Assembly: GCA_020722945.1 (NCBI GenBank)
Contig: DYJV01000071.1
Span: forward strand, 1-10,320
Direction of reading: 5' to 3'
DNA: 10,320 nt
From: Candidatus Methylomirabilis sp.
GTDB taxonomy: Bacteria; DYJV01
This document shows positions 1-5,999 of this stretch, piece after piece. The position numbers were made by a program, and so were the translations under genes. The notes below the pieces were generated by a model. That model saw only the letters and a program-made list of their open reading frames with translations, was not told the DNA's origin and made no database searches. How positions within the stretch are numbered: the first letter of the stretch is position 1; the number at the start of each line of letters is the position of its first letter.

Positions 1-399
1 ATTATACTGTTTAAGAATAGATTTGATTTTACTTTTAGAGTTACCTGAAGCGATTAAAGTCTGAATCATTTGAACAAATGACTCATCACTTCTTTTGTAT
101 TTGTCGGGCAAGATAACAGGTCTAAAATTAGACTCTCTTGTTCTTGGGACAGATAAATCAAGTCTGTCTAATTGCGTATTTAAAATTTTAGGCTGAAAGC
201 CATTAGCATATTCATCGGGGTGAGTATTCAAAAAATAGTCTCTCTCAGCAAGCATAATAGAGTCAACAATATTCTCCAGTATTGTTGTAAAACTGTTCTT
301 ATCATGGACAAGTTTAAGAAGATTACTCAAATCATAGTTATTAAATATATTAGATAATCTTTGATGAATTTGTTGTTTAAAGATATCCTCGTCATACAT
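1..399 (-). CDS. IS256-family transposase, N-terminal part (runs off left edge)
   Basis: This frame is open for 133 codons from ATG 399 to the window edge with no stop. The protein begins MYDEDIFKQQIHQRLSNIF. It carries the typical N-terminal pattern of mutator-type (IS256/MULE) transposases: an AERDYFLN stretch at residues 51-58, Gly67, then LDLSVPRTRE at 80-89 and FRPVILP at 92-98, followed by the helical KYKRSDESFVQMIQTLIASG segment (100-119). The catalytic DDE residues of this family lie further on and are not in the window, so activity cannot be judged. The start is fixed by an AGGAGG site 8 bases upstream. It is divergent from the interrupted DGC gene to its right. I am confident of the family, less so of whether the element is intact. 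Confidence 0.88.
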   Translation of the reverse strand, partial: MYDEDIFKQQIHQRLSNIFNNYDLSNLLKLVHDKNSFTTILENIVDSIMLAERDYFLNTHPDEYANGFQPKILNTQLDRLDLSVPRTRESNFRPVILPDKYKRSDESFVQMIQTLIASGNSKSKIKSILKQYN

Positions 400-407
400 A
401 ACAAAAA

Positions 408-413
408 CCTCCT
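408..413 (-). promoter_or_regulatory. Strong ribosome binding site of the transposase
   Basis: Read on the minus strand this is a perfect AGGAGG, 8 bases before ATG 399. It is the strongest Shine-Dalgarno sequence in the window; most host genes here have weak ones or none. It decides the start codon and fits a self-contained mobile gene. Confidence 0.85.
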
Positions 414-458
414 ATAATACAAATTTTTAATGGCATATAATATAATCAAAAAAATTAT

Positions 459-489
459 AAATGTTATAATGTTATGAAATATAACATTT
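459..489. promoter_or_regulatory. Perfect 10-bp inverted repeat in the IS leader
   Basis: AAATGTTATA (459-468) and TATAACATTT (480-489) are exact reverse complements around an 11-base loop. The hairpin lies within the IS, between its end and the transposase start. Hairpins here could limit transposase expression driven by outside transcripts, as is known for some IS elements, or serve as a site for a regulator. It is only A+T-rich pairing, so the RNA hairpin would be weak. The role is inference. Confidence 0.45.
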
Positions 490-707
490 CTGTATCTCCC
501 CATACACAGACTTTTCTTTACTCCCTTATCATTAATGGGTGCCAAATGGAATGCGCTTCAAAAATAGTCCGTAATTTAGGCATAGAACCAACTTACGAGA
601 TTACCATAGCAAAAGAAGGAGTGGAGAAAGCACCTACTCTTGATTTTGATGAAGAAGATGTCGAACGAATTGCAAACAAAATTGTAAGGGATGTTCTTAA
701 ATCATAA
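474..707 (+). pseudogene. DGC-domain (putative zinc-binding) protein, C-terminal half only, cut by IS256
   Basis: The 77-codon frame splits into two parts. Codons 1-17 (474-524) lie in the IS end and look like no protein. From residue 18 on (LIINGCQMECASKIVRNLGI) it follows the C-terminal half of DGC-domain proteins (Pfam DGC, putative zinc-binding), which carry an IDGCPLxCA-type Cys-x3-Cys (here Cys23 and Cys27), then a short strand, then a DFDEEDVERI helix (residues 57-66). The usual N-terminal half of roughly 60 residues with its own cysteines is missing. There is no ribosome site before 474. A weak GGGTG precedes ATG 546, which would give 53 residues. The most likely explanation is disruption by the IS. 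A short expressed remnant is possible but less likely. Function of the intact family is poorly known; zinc binding is inferred from the conserved cysteines. Confidence 0.6.
500..525 (-). repeat. Probable terminal inverted repeat of the IS256 element
   Basis: On the minus strand this begins GGGAGTAAAGAAAAGTCTGT, resembling IS256-family ends that contain AAAAGTCTGTGTA. The partner repeat would be at the other end of the element, outside the window, so the call rests on resemblance and on the match with the DGC homology border at 525/526. Confidence 0.5.
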
Positions 708-720
708 AAGTGATTTAAGA
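695..720 (+). terminator. Perfect hairpin straddling the stop codon of the DGC remnant
   Basis: TCTTAAATCA (695-704) pairs perfectly with TGATTTAAGA (711-720) around a 6-base loop that contains the TAA stop (705-707). A 10-bp stem at a gene end suggests a transcript end or an mRNA stabiliser. There is no T-run after it, so a classic rho-independent terminator is not supported. Confidence 0.35.
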
Positions 721-727
721 TGTAGTG

Positions 728-747
728 GTCAGGTCTTAAATTTTGAC
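728..747. repeat. GTCAGGTCTTAAATTTTGAC motif, possible mobile-element scar
   Basis: This 20-base stretch has palindromic outer and centre blocks (GTCA, TTAA, TGAC). Similar TCAGGTCTTGAATTTTGAC strings are familiar to me from the edges of small transposon-like elements in environmental genomes. With one copy in the window the assignment is tentative. Confidence 0.25.
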
Positions 748-785
748 TAATCATAATAATATTTTAACGGGCAATTTATGCGTAT

Positions 786-846
786 GGGCAGGTTTACCTG
801 CCCGTAGGGGCGGTTGTCCGTTGGGGCGGATAAATCCGCTCCTACG
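786..846. repeat. GC-rich double palindrome, probable dispersed repeat unit
   Basis: GGGCAGGTTTACCTGCCC (786-803) is a perfect 8-bp stem with a 2-base loop. It is followed at once by CGTAGGGGCGG (803-813), which pairs with CCGCTCCTACG (836-846) with one G-T pair. Inside that arm a smaller GCGGAT/ATCCGC hairpin is also possible. The block is far richer in G+C than anything around it. Units built on GTAGGGGC and CAGGTTTACCTG are a common look of short dispersed (MITE- or REP-like) repeats in environmental genomes. Only one copy is seen here. Confidence 0.5.
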
Positions 847-876
847 TGTTTATCTTATGACACAGCATGGAATGAA

Positions 877-902
877 GTAGCCAAGACTTAAGTCTCGACT
901 AC
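877..902. repeat. GTAG...CTAC palindrome with CTTAAG core (family copy 1)
   Basis: The unit is bounded by GTAG (877-880) and CTAC (899-902) and has a perfect 12-base palindrome AGACTTAAGTCT at 884-895. Two related units sit at 7056-7128 in another gap, which suggests a short repeat family rather than chance. Confidence 0.45.
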
Positions 903-905
903 TTT

Positions 906-946
906 GCTAATGCTTTATTAGCCAGACAAATAATTTTCTTTTGTCT
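906..946. other. Two consecutive AT-rich hairpins
   Basis: GCTAAT (906-911) pairs with ATTAGC (917-922) over a 5-base loop. Right after it AGACAAA (924-930) pairs with TTTGTCT (940-946) over a 9-base loop. Neither is followed by a T-run on the plus strand. They continue the row of hairpins filling the 708-1033 gap between the DGC remnant and the convergent AsmA gene, a gap with no credible gene. They may be part of the repeat cluster, or of a bidirectional transcript end. Confidence 0.35.
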
Positions 947-978
947 AGCCAAGAAAATAGTGGGGGTTCAAAACTTTA

Positions 979-1017
979 CAAAAATCCCCTCTTTCCGACT
1001 TTTTCAAAGTGGAAGGG
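979..1017 (-). terminator. Probable rho-independent terminator of the AsmA gene
   Basis: On the minus strand, 17 bases after the AsmA stop, CCCTTCCACTTT pairs with AAAGTCGGAAAGAGGG through a GAA loop, with a one-base bulge and a short internal mismatch. It runs directly into GATTTTTG (985 down to 979). Position, strand and T-run all fit an end for the regulator/AsmA transcript. The stem is imperfect, so efficiency is uncertain. Confidence 0.45.
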
Positions 1018-1033
1018 AAAAAATTTATGCCCC

Positions 1034-3568
1034 TCATTTGACAGACCAGAAAAATTGAGGCTTTTCCCCCTGGCTCTTGTTATAATTCAGTTTTTTAATA
1101 TAGTACCACCCGTTTTTATGTTCCAATATTGGCAAGCCAAAATTCGGAATATTCATCACAAATTCCTCATTAAAACGAGATTTAATCTTTATGTCAAATG
1201 TCTTATCTGCAATATTATAAAATCCATTAACTATGTGGTGCTGGTCAAACCCAATAATATTCACCTTTTCAAAATATATCTGCTTATTAACAAATCTTAT
1301 ATTAGCATCTATCTCTTTATAAAAAACATCCTGAAGAGGCAAAAGCCCCACGAACCCACTCATATTTTTTTGAAATTTTGTATTCTTAATCTCACCTCGG
1401 ATAATCCGAGCATTTAAAGTATTTTCAAATTTATGCTTCTTACTGCTATAAGTACCATTTAATTTGAAATTCATTGTTCCTGATATATCCTCATCAACTA
1501 AATCCTTCATAATACCTTTAACTTTAAGATTGGTCCCCTGCCCTGTTATACCAATTATGTCAAGATTACCATCAGCAGAAATATTTATATTACCATTATA
1601 TGCCTTCGTTAAAAGTGTTGATTTCACTTTATTATCTTTAAGACTCATACTTCCTTTAATATCATTGAAATTAAGTTTCATATATTTTAATCTGGCTGCG
1701 GATAGAGAAAGATTTAATTCTGGCTTTTTGTCATCTTTTAAAGTTTCTCTAAATTCAATATCAAAATCTATTTTACCAAAAATATTAGGAATTTTTAACT
1801 CAGTTATATCAAATTTAGTTGAGTTACCTTTAAAATATATATTTTTAAGATTTAAATTATATTGAGCATCCCCTGTTATAATATTTTTGCCAACACTAAT
1901 TTTGATTTTATCAGATTGAAATATTTGCTTTTTCATTTCAAACGGGACAACAACATGTGTAGAAATATCATCATAAGTAACAGGTCCATTGAGAGTGCCA
2001 TTTAAATAGTTTATTATAAACTTATTTTCTTTACTTATACTAAATGATAATGAAGAGTCTGCTGAGACTATCCCCCCAACCTTATTTGTTATTATATTCT
2101 TCAACGAAAAATTTCTTAGTTTAATATTAAATACATTTTGTATCTCTTTTTTTAAATGATAATCACCATTTGCATCAATTATACTTGTATTTATATTAAA
2201 CTTACACTTTTTAAAAGTTATTTTTTTTTCAAAAATATTATATACTAAATCAAACCTAATGTTAGATGGAACAAATTTGGTTTTTATATTTGTTGACACA
2301 TTGTTTAAATCTATCCTATCAATTTTACCATTAATTAAAAGAGGCACTTTGTTATTAAATATATCCTTTTTATTTAACACTATATCCATATTTGAATCAT
2401 TAGCATACTTTAAATTGGCTTTAGAAGTTAATATATTATTCTTAAGAGTTCCTGCAAAACTTTTTATACTTAATTTTCTATTGTCCAAATTGAGATATGA
2501 ATCTATAAGATTAAGTTCCCCACTTACAATTAATCTTTGGATGTTTTTCAAGTTACTTCTTAAATTCAATTTAGTGTCCCCATTTATTTTAAAATCAACA
2601 TTTTTTATAAAAGTAAATAGGTCTGGTTTTAAATCCTTAAAATTTACAACTGCATCAAAAAAAATATTTTGAGATTTTGTGTTGATAAAGCCATTGGGTA
2701 TTTTCATATATATTATATTCATATCAGACATATTAAATTGTCTAAGAATCAATCTATTTGTTGAAAATGTAAGAAATCCTTGGGCGTTAATATTATGGCT
2801 AAGATATTTTACTCTGTTCTTTGTGAAAAACTCTTTTTTATTTGTTGATAAAAATAGAGTTGTCATTAAAATATTCTTATCCGAAGTTTTTATATCAAAT
2901 TTTCCAGAAATTCTATTAGAAACAAACAGCAGATTCCCAATCACTGATGCATTAATATTTTTGTATATTATATCCGAAGTCTCAATTATTTTTATTCCAC
3001 CTTGCCTGCCAAATTTAATTATTCCATTCTTTATTTTTATGTTTATGCTTTTATTATCTTTAAGAATAATTAATAATATATTATCATCTATTGTTTCAAT
3101 CTCTCTTATTTTAAATTTTATTTTACTTTTACGCTTATATGAAACTTTTTGGGGTTTAAATTTATTTTTGTAGTAAGATATTTCGCTATTTAAACTTTTT
3201 CTCTCTAATCTAAATTCTATCCCTTTTATAACTAATTTTTCAATATTTATTTTAAATTTTAGTAAGTCCTTCCAATTGTATCTAAGTTGCAATTCCTGAA
3301 TATCAATTTTTGCAGAATTGGTAATATCAGTAAACGGCGCTATCTCAATCTTTTCCGCAACAATTCCCTTAAAAATATTTATAGAAATATTATTAATATC
3401 AATATCTCTTCCGGTATAAATTTTACCATATTTTATTATAAGGGATTTAATCTGTTTTTTAGGGATAATCGTATTTATAAATATAGTCAGAAATATTAAA
3501 ATAGTTAAAATGAAAATAAAAGTAAATAAAATTTTTTTAACTAAGGTTTTTACTTGCTGCCATTTCAC
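1034..3568 (-). CDS. AsmA-family inner-membrane-anchored envelope protein
   Basis: The 844-residue protein has a short basic N-terminus, one membrane helix (about residues 13-35), and then a very long periplasmic stretch of short beta-strand-like segments rich in Asn, Lys and Ile. This is the layout of AsmA/YdbH/TamB-type proteins, and the length is close to E. coli YdbH. The first 120 residues (IIKYGKIYTGRDIDINNISI and on) follow the AsmA N-terminal domain. The last 150 (from GEIKNTKFQKNMSGFVGLLP on) follow the AsmA-like C-terminal region. E. coli relatives help move phospholipids between the membranes; that role is carried over by family. The start is GTG at 3568, lying 32 bases inside the end of the upstream regulator gene, with only a weak GGAAA site. 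No other start exists in this frame nearby, so translational coupling is likely. The coding is very AT-rich except for its last codons (1034-1080), which are richer in G+C. Confidence 0.8.
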   Translation of the reverse strand: MKWQQVKTLVKKILFTFIFILTILIFLTIFINTIIPKKQIKSLIIKYGKIYTGRDIDINNISINIFKGIVAEKIEIAPFTDITNSAKIDIQELQLRYNWKDLLKFKINIEKLVIKGIEFRLERKSLNSEISYYKNKFKPQKVSYKRKSKIKFKIREIETIDDNILLIILKDNKSINIKIKNGIIKFGRQGGIKIIETSDIIYKNINASVIGNLLFVSNRISGKFDIKTSDKNILMTTLFLSTNKKEFFTKNRVKYLSHNINAQGFLTFSTNRLILRQFNMSDMNIIYMKIPNGFINTKSQNIFFDAVVNFKDLKPDLFTFIKNVDFKINGDTKLNLRSNLKNIQRLIVSGELNLIDSYLNLDNRKLSIKSFAGTLKNNILTSKANLKYANDSNMDIVLNKKDIFNNKVPLLINGKIDRIDLNNVSTNIKTKFVPSNIRFDLVYNIFEKKITFKKCKFNINTSIIDANGDYHLKKEIQNVFNIKLRNFSLKNIITNKVGGIVSADSSLSFSISKENKFIINYLNGTLNGPVTYDDISTHVVVPFEMKKQIFQSDKIKISVGKNIITGDAQYNLNLKNIYFKGNSTKFDITELKIPNIFGKIDFDIEFRETLKDDKKPELNLSLSAARLKYMKLNFNDIKGSMSLKDNKVKSTLLTKAYNGNINISADGNLDIIGITGQGTNLKVKGIMKDLVDEDISGTMNFKLNGTYSSKKHKFENTLNARIIRGEIKNTKFQKNMSGFVGLLPLQDVFYKEIDANIRFVNKQIYFEKVNIIGFDQHHIVNGFYNIADKTFDIKIKSRFNEEFVMNIPNFGLPILEHKNGWYYIKKLNYNKSQGEKPQFFWSVK

Positions 3569-4769
3569 GCTTAATTTCCAATTCTTGCATCTTTTTATAA
3601 TAACTAACCTGTTTCTCTATCTCTTCTATATCTGTGATATGAATCTTTCCATTTACAAGTGAAAATTTCTTATTCTCAAACAGTTTTCTTATAATCATAT
3701 TTCCTTCATCTATATTAAATCCCACCATCTTAATCAATTCCTGTGTACCAAAATCAAATGTATATTCTACCTTATGTTCAATAGGTATCCTCTTTGCCAA
3801 CAACTGTGTATAGAGTGTATCATAAAGACGTGCGAGTGGGTCTTTAAAGAATAGATTGGCAAGCTGTTTATACGCTGTCCATATCCGCTCACTTAAAAGT
3901 TGTATCAATTTAGTTGCTATCTGGGGCTGTGATGCTACCATCGTTTCAAAGTTTGCCTTGTTAACAGTCAGCATTACAACATCTCCATAAGCAATTGCAG
4001 ATGCACTCCTCGGTTTATTTTCAAGTAAAGACATCTCTCCAAATATATCTCCGGGCTGTAATACTGCCAGAAGCACTTCTTGGTTGTTGATAATTTTAGT
4101 AATCTTGACCTTACCCTGCTGAATTATATACAATTCCTCACCAGGTTCATGTTCGCTAAATATCATTGTATCGGACGCATACTGCCTTGTCAATCCTGAA
4201 GTTGGTAGAGGCTGTGCCTCAAAAGGCATCCCCATTGTCTGTAATCGCATCTTTGCTTTGTCAGCATTAATACTTGTCGGCCTAAATTTAATTAATTTCT
4301 GATACGCATAAGCCGCTTTATTAAACTGTTTTTGTGTGAAATAATATTCGCCTATATCAAACAAAAATTCAGGGTCTTCTTCTGCTGCTTTCTTAAGTGT
4401 TCGTCTTGTTATTTCAGAATCAAAAAATCGTAATTTCTTGCTGAACGACCTAATAATCTTCATTGCAATAGGTGCATTTTTTCGTATAAGTTCGCCAAAG
4501 TTGTCCCTTAAAATTGAAATTAATACAACATCCGTCAATGTTTTGGCAGTCTCAATTCTTGGGTGCATACTCATACAGGATATTACACCGAAAAAATCAC
4601 CAGGAGAAAGGTATGGCGGAGCACCATCTTCAACTATTTTAAATTCCTTATATACCTGTACTTTCCCAGATTTTATTATATAAAAATTCTTGCTCTCTTT
4701 CTGTCCTTCTATAAAGATAAAACTACCAGCTCGATAAGTTTCTGTTTTTAATACTAATTCATTTCCCAT
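3537..4769 (-). CDS. CRP-like regulator with two cyclic-nucleotide-binding domains and a TPR-like linker
   Basis: At 410 residues this is nearly twice a normal CRP/FNR protein. Order: cNMP-binding domain 1 (about 10-115), a TPR-like hairpin (132-166, FLFDIGEYYFTQKQFNKAAY), domain 2 (195-295), then a CRP-type winged helix (310-388; helix-turn-helix around 341-365, TQELIKMVGFNIDEGNMIIR). Domain 2 has a complete phosphate-binding cassette, FGEMSLLENKPRSASA, with Glu245 and Arg254. Domain 1 keeps Arg71 but has Val62 where the ribose-binding Glu should be (FFGVISCMSMHPRIETA), so it may bind nothing or another ligand. Proteins of this layout occur in spirochaetes as I recall. The gene has its own promoter (TTGACA-17-TATATT) and a short leader. 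The 14-bp repeat over its -10 and ribosome site could be an operator. It overlaps the AsmA gene, so the two are probably one operon. Targets are unknown. Confidence 0.85.
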   Translation of the reverse strand: MGNELVLKTETYRAGSFIFIEGQKESKNFYIIKSGKVQVYKEFKIVEDGAPPYLSPGDFFGVISCMSMHPRIETAKTLTDVVLISILRDNFGELIRKNAPIAMKIIRSFSKKLRFFDSEITRRTLKKAAEEDPEFLFDIGEYYFTQKQFNKAAYAYQKLIKFRPTSINADKAKMRLQTMGMPFEAQPLPTSGLTRQYASDTMIFSEHEPGEELYIIQQGKVKITKIINNQEVLLAVLQPGDIFGEMSLLENKPRSASAIAYGDVVMLTVNKANFETMVASQPQIATKLIQLLSERIWTAYKQLANLFFKDPLARLYDTLYTQLLAKRIPIEHKVEYTFDFGTQELIKMVGFNIDEGNMIIRKLFENKKFSLVNGKIHITDIEEIEKQVSYYKKMQELEIKREMAASKNLS

Positions 4770-4800
4770 ATAATATACCTTAATTAATATAATATACCTT
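4768..4800 (-). repeat. 14-bp direct repeat over the regulator's -10 and start region
   Basis: ATATAATATACCTT occurs exactly at 4768-4781 and 4787-4800, 19 bases apart. On the minus strand it reads AAGGTATATTATAT. One copy contains the -10 element (TATATT); the other contains the AAGG ribosome site and reaches into the ATG. Both could be bound by an autoregulator, or this is a simple local duplication in AT-rich DNA. Confidence 0.5.
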
Positions 4801-4819
4801 TTTTAAATTTGATTGTCAA
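4791..4819 (-). promoter_or_regulatory. Sigma70-type promoter of the CRP-like regulator
   Basis: A perfect TTGACA (-35, 4814-4819) is followed by exactly 17 bases and TATATT (-10, 4791-4796, 5 of 6 matches). Transcription would start near 4784, leaving a leader of only about 15 bases. This is the best promoter in the window. It separates the regulator/AsmA unit from the glycosyltransferase genes upstream. Confidence 0.75.
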
Positions 4820-4861
4820 TATTATTTAATTTTTAACAATAATTTCTCAAATGTCTTAAAG

Positions 4862-4874
4862 TGACATGGTGTCA
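4862..4874. promoter_or_regulatory. TGACA-TGG-TGTCA palindrome upstream of the regulator promoter
   Basis: A perfect 5-bp inverted repeat with a 3-base spacer lies about 45 bases upstream of the -35 element and 34 bases after the GT4 stop. Its position suits an upstream regulator site. It is also short enough to be chance, and it is not the CRP (TGTGA-N6-TCACA) or FNR consensus. Confidence 0.25.
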
Positions 4875-4907
4875 AATTAATTATGCAACAACTCTATTGA
4901 TTTTGTG

Positions 4908-5999
4908 CTATATTAAAGTTAACAGTTCCTGAAAAAACCGTTTATCTGAAAAATATTTTTCATACCTCTTATTAGACTTCATCCCCATATTTTTGCTAAA
5001 CGATGAATTCTTTAAAAGTTTCAGTATTGCATCGGCTAATTGAGAAGAGTCCTGTGGTTGAATAATAATACCATTTTCACCATTATGAATAATTTCGGGG
5101 ATAACATTAACATTCGTTCCAACAACAGGTTTCCCTAAATATATATACTCTAAAACCACTCTGCTTATTGTCTCGGAATCTACGGAAGTTATTACGGCAA
5201 TGTCAAACAGATTTATCATATCTGCAATATCATCAATAATTGTAAATATTTTCAAATTCTTATCTACATCCAATACCGTTGCCATCTTTTTTAGTTCCGA
5301 AACTTTTATATGTTCTTCTTTGCCTGCAATAATGAATTGGACATTACTGATTTTTTTTACAACAATTGAAGCGGCTTTCACAAATGTATATTGGTCTTTA
5401 ACATAATCGAGTCTTCCTGCCATCCCAATAATCTTTTTTCTTAAATCTATACCATATTTTTTTGCAGTTTCTCGTTTGCTTTTCTGCACTCTAAAATTAT
5501 CTTCGTCAACACTTCCGTATATAATATGTATCTTATCTCTAAATCTTTTTAAAAATTTTTCATTCTGCCTATAAATACTCTTTGCAGTAAGAATAATTGA
5601 ATCAGCACTACCATATATCATTTTTGAGAATATATTCGGTTTTATTCTCCGTCTATCTCCTCTTGTTATGATAAATTTTCTTGCTGTAAAAAGTTTACAT
5701 AAAGAACCAAAAGTATGGTCTTCCGAACGATGACCATTTATAACATCAACCTTCTCCTCCCTCACAATATTTATCATTTTTATAAAATTTTTAAGTAATT
5801 TAACTATATTATAACCCTCGAAATTTATCTCTCTAACATCAAATCCATAATCTTTTGCTTTCTCATAAGGCGGTGAACCCGGCTTACTTCCAATAATAAC
5901 CCTGACCCCGTTATTTCTCAACACACGTGCCGTATTTACTGCATAAAAGGCAGTTGCATTCCACCACCGCACATTTATCAATATTAAAACTGTCTTCAT
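4908..5999 (-). CDS. GT4-family glycosyltransferase (GT-B fold)
   Basis: The 363-residue protein has the size and two-domain pattern of GT4 retaining glycosyltransferases. The N-terminal acceptor domain (1-165) opens with the first strand MKTVLILINV and has INGHRSEDHTFG at 88-98. The C-terminal donor domain (186-335) shows GMAGRLDYVKDQ (192-203, with the conserved Arg196 and Lys201), the QFIIAGKEE strand, and the hallmark E-x7-E pair Glu276/Glu284 in SETISRVVLEYIYLGKPVVG, followed by PEIIHNGENGIII. The donor sugar cannot be told from sequence. It overlaps the stop of the GT9 gene by 4 bases (ATGA) with GAGAGG 8 bases upstream, so the two are translated together. It probably acts at the cytoplasmic face on a lipid-linked surface glycan. 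It ends in TAG 138 bases before the regulator gene. Confidence 0.9.
   Translation of the reverse strand: MKTVLILINVRWWNATAFYAVNTARVLRNNGVRVIIGSKPGSPPYEKAKDYGFDVREINFEGYNIVKLLKNFIKMINIVREEKVDVINGHRSEDHTFGSLCKLFTARKFIITRGDRRRIKPNIFSKMIYGSADSIILTAKSIYRQNEKFLKRFRDKIHIIYGSVDEDNFRVQKSKRETAKKYGIDLRKKIIGMAGRLDYVKDQYTFVKAASIVVKKISNVQFIIAGKEEHIKVSELKKMATVLDVDKNLKIFTIIDDIADMINLFDIAVITSVDSETISRVVLEYIYLGKPVVGTNVNVIPEIIHNGENGIIIQPQDSSQLADAILKLLKNSSFSKNMGMKSNKRYEKYFSDKRFFQELLTLI

Larger units (their letters stand above)
1..525 (-). mobile_element. IS256-family insertion sequence, partial (one end in window)
   Basis: The window opens inside an insertion sequence. Its transposase gene reads leftward off the edge. 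The right boundary is placed near 525 because the stretch at about 500-525 (plus strand CATACACAGACTTTTCTTTA, then CTCCC) looks like the terminal inverted repeats I know from IS256-family elements (AAAAGTCTGTGTA core on the other strand), and because protein homology of the neighbouring gene begins exactly there. The leader between this end and the transposase start is about 126 bases, a normal spacing for this family. The other end, and any target-site duplication (IS256 elements usually make 8-9 bp), lie outside the window, so the exact boundary is inferred. Confidence 0.65.

Noticed and set aside
327-545. 72-codon - strand frame crossing the IS end
   Set aside because: It overlaps the transposase in another frame, lacks a ribosome site, and is mostly the complement of the IS leader.
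786-846. tRNA or riboswitch
   Set aside because: The stems are plain palindromes; no cloverleaf, T-loop GGTTCGA pattern or known riboswitch core is seen.
695-1017. Integron attC or CRISPR-like array in the hairpin-rich gap
   Set aside because: There is no repeated direct unit with spacers, no integrase or cas gene, and the stems differ from one another.
941-1417. 158-codon + strand frame
   Set aside because: Mostly antisense to the AsmA gene, which has clear family features; the frame begins in the repeat-rich gap, has no ribosome site and has a low-complexity sequence.
1464-3499. Several + strand frames of 70-164 codons
   Set aside because: All lie antisense within the AsmA gene. They are hydrophobic strings expected from the complement of AT-rich coding DNA, with no family signal.
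4438-4751. Two overlapping + strand frames
   Set aside because: They are antisense to the well-supported CRP-like regulator and resemble no known family.
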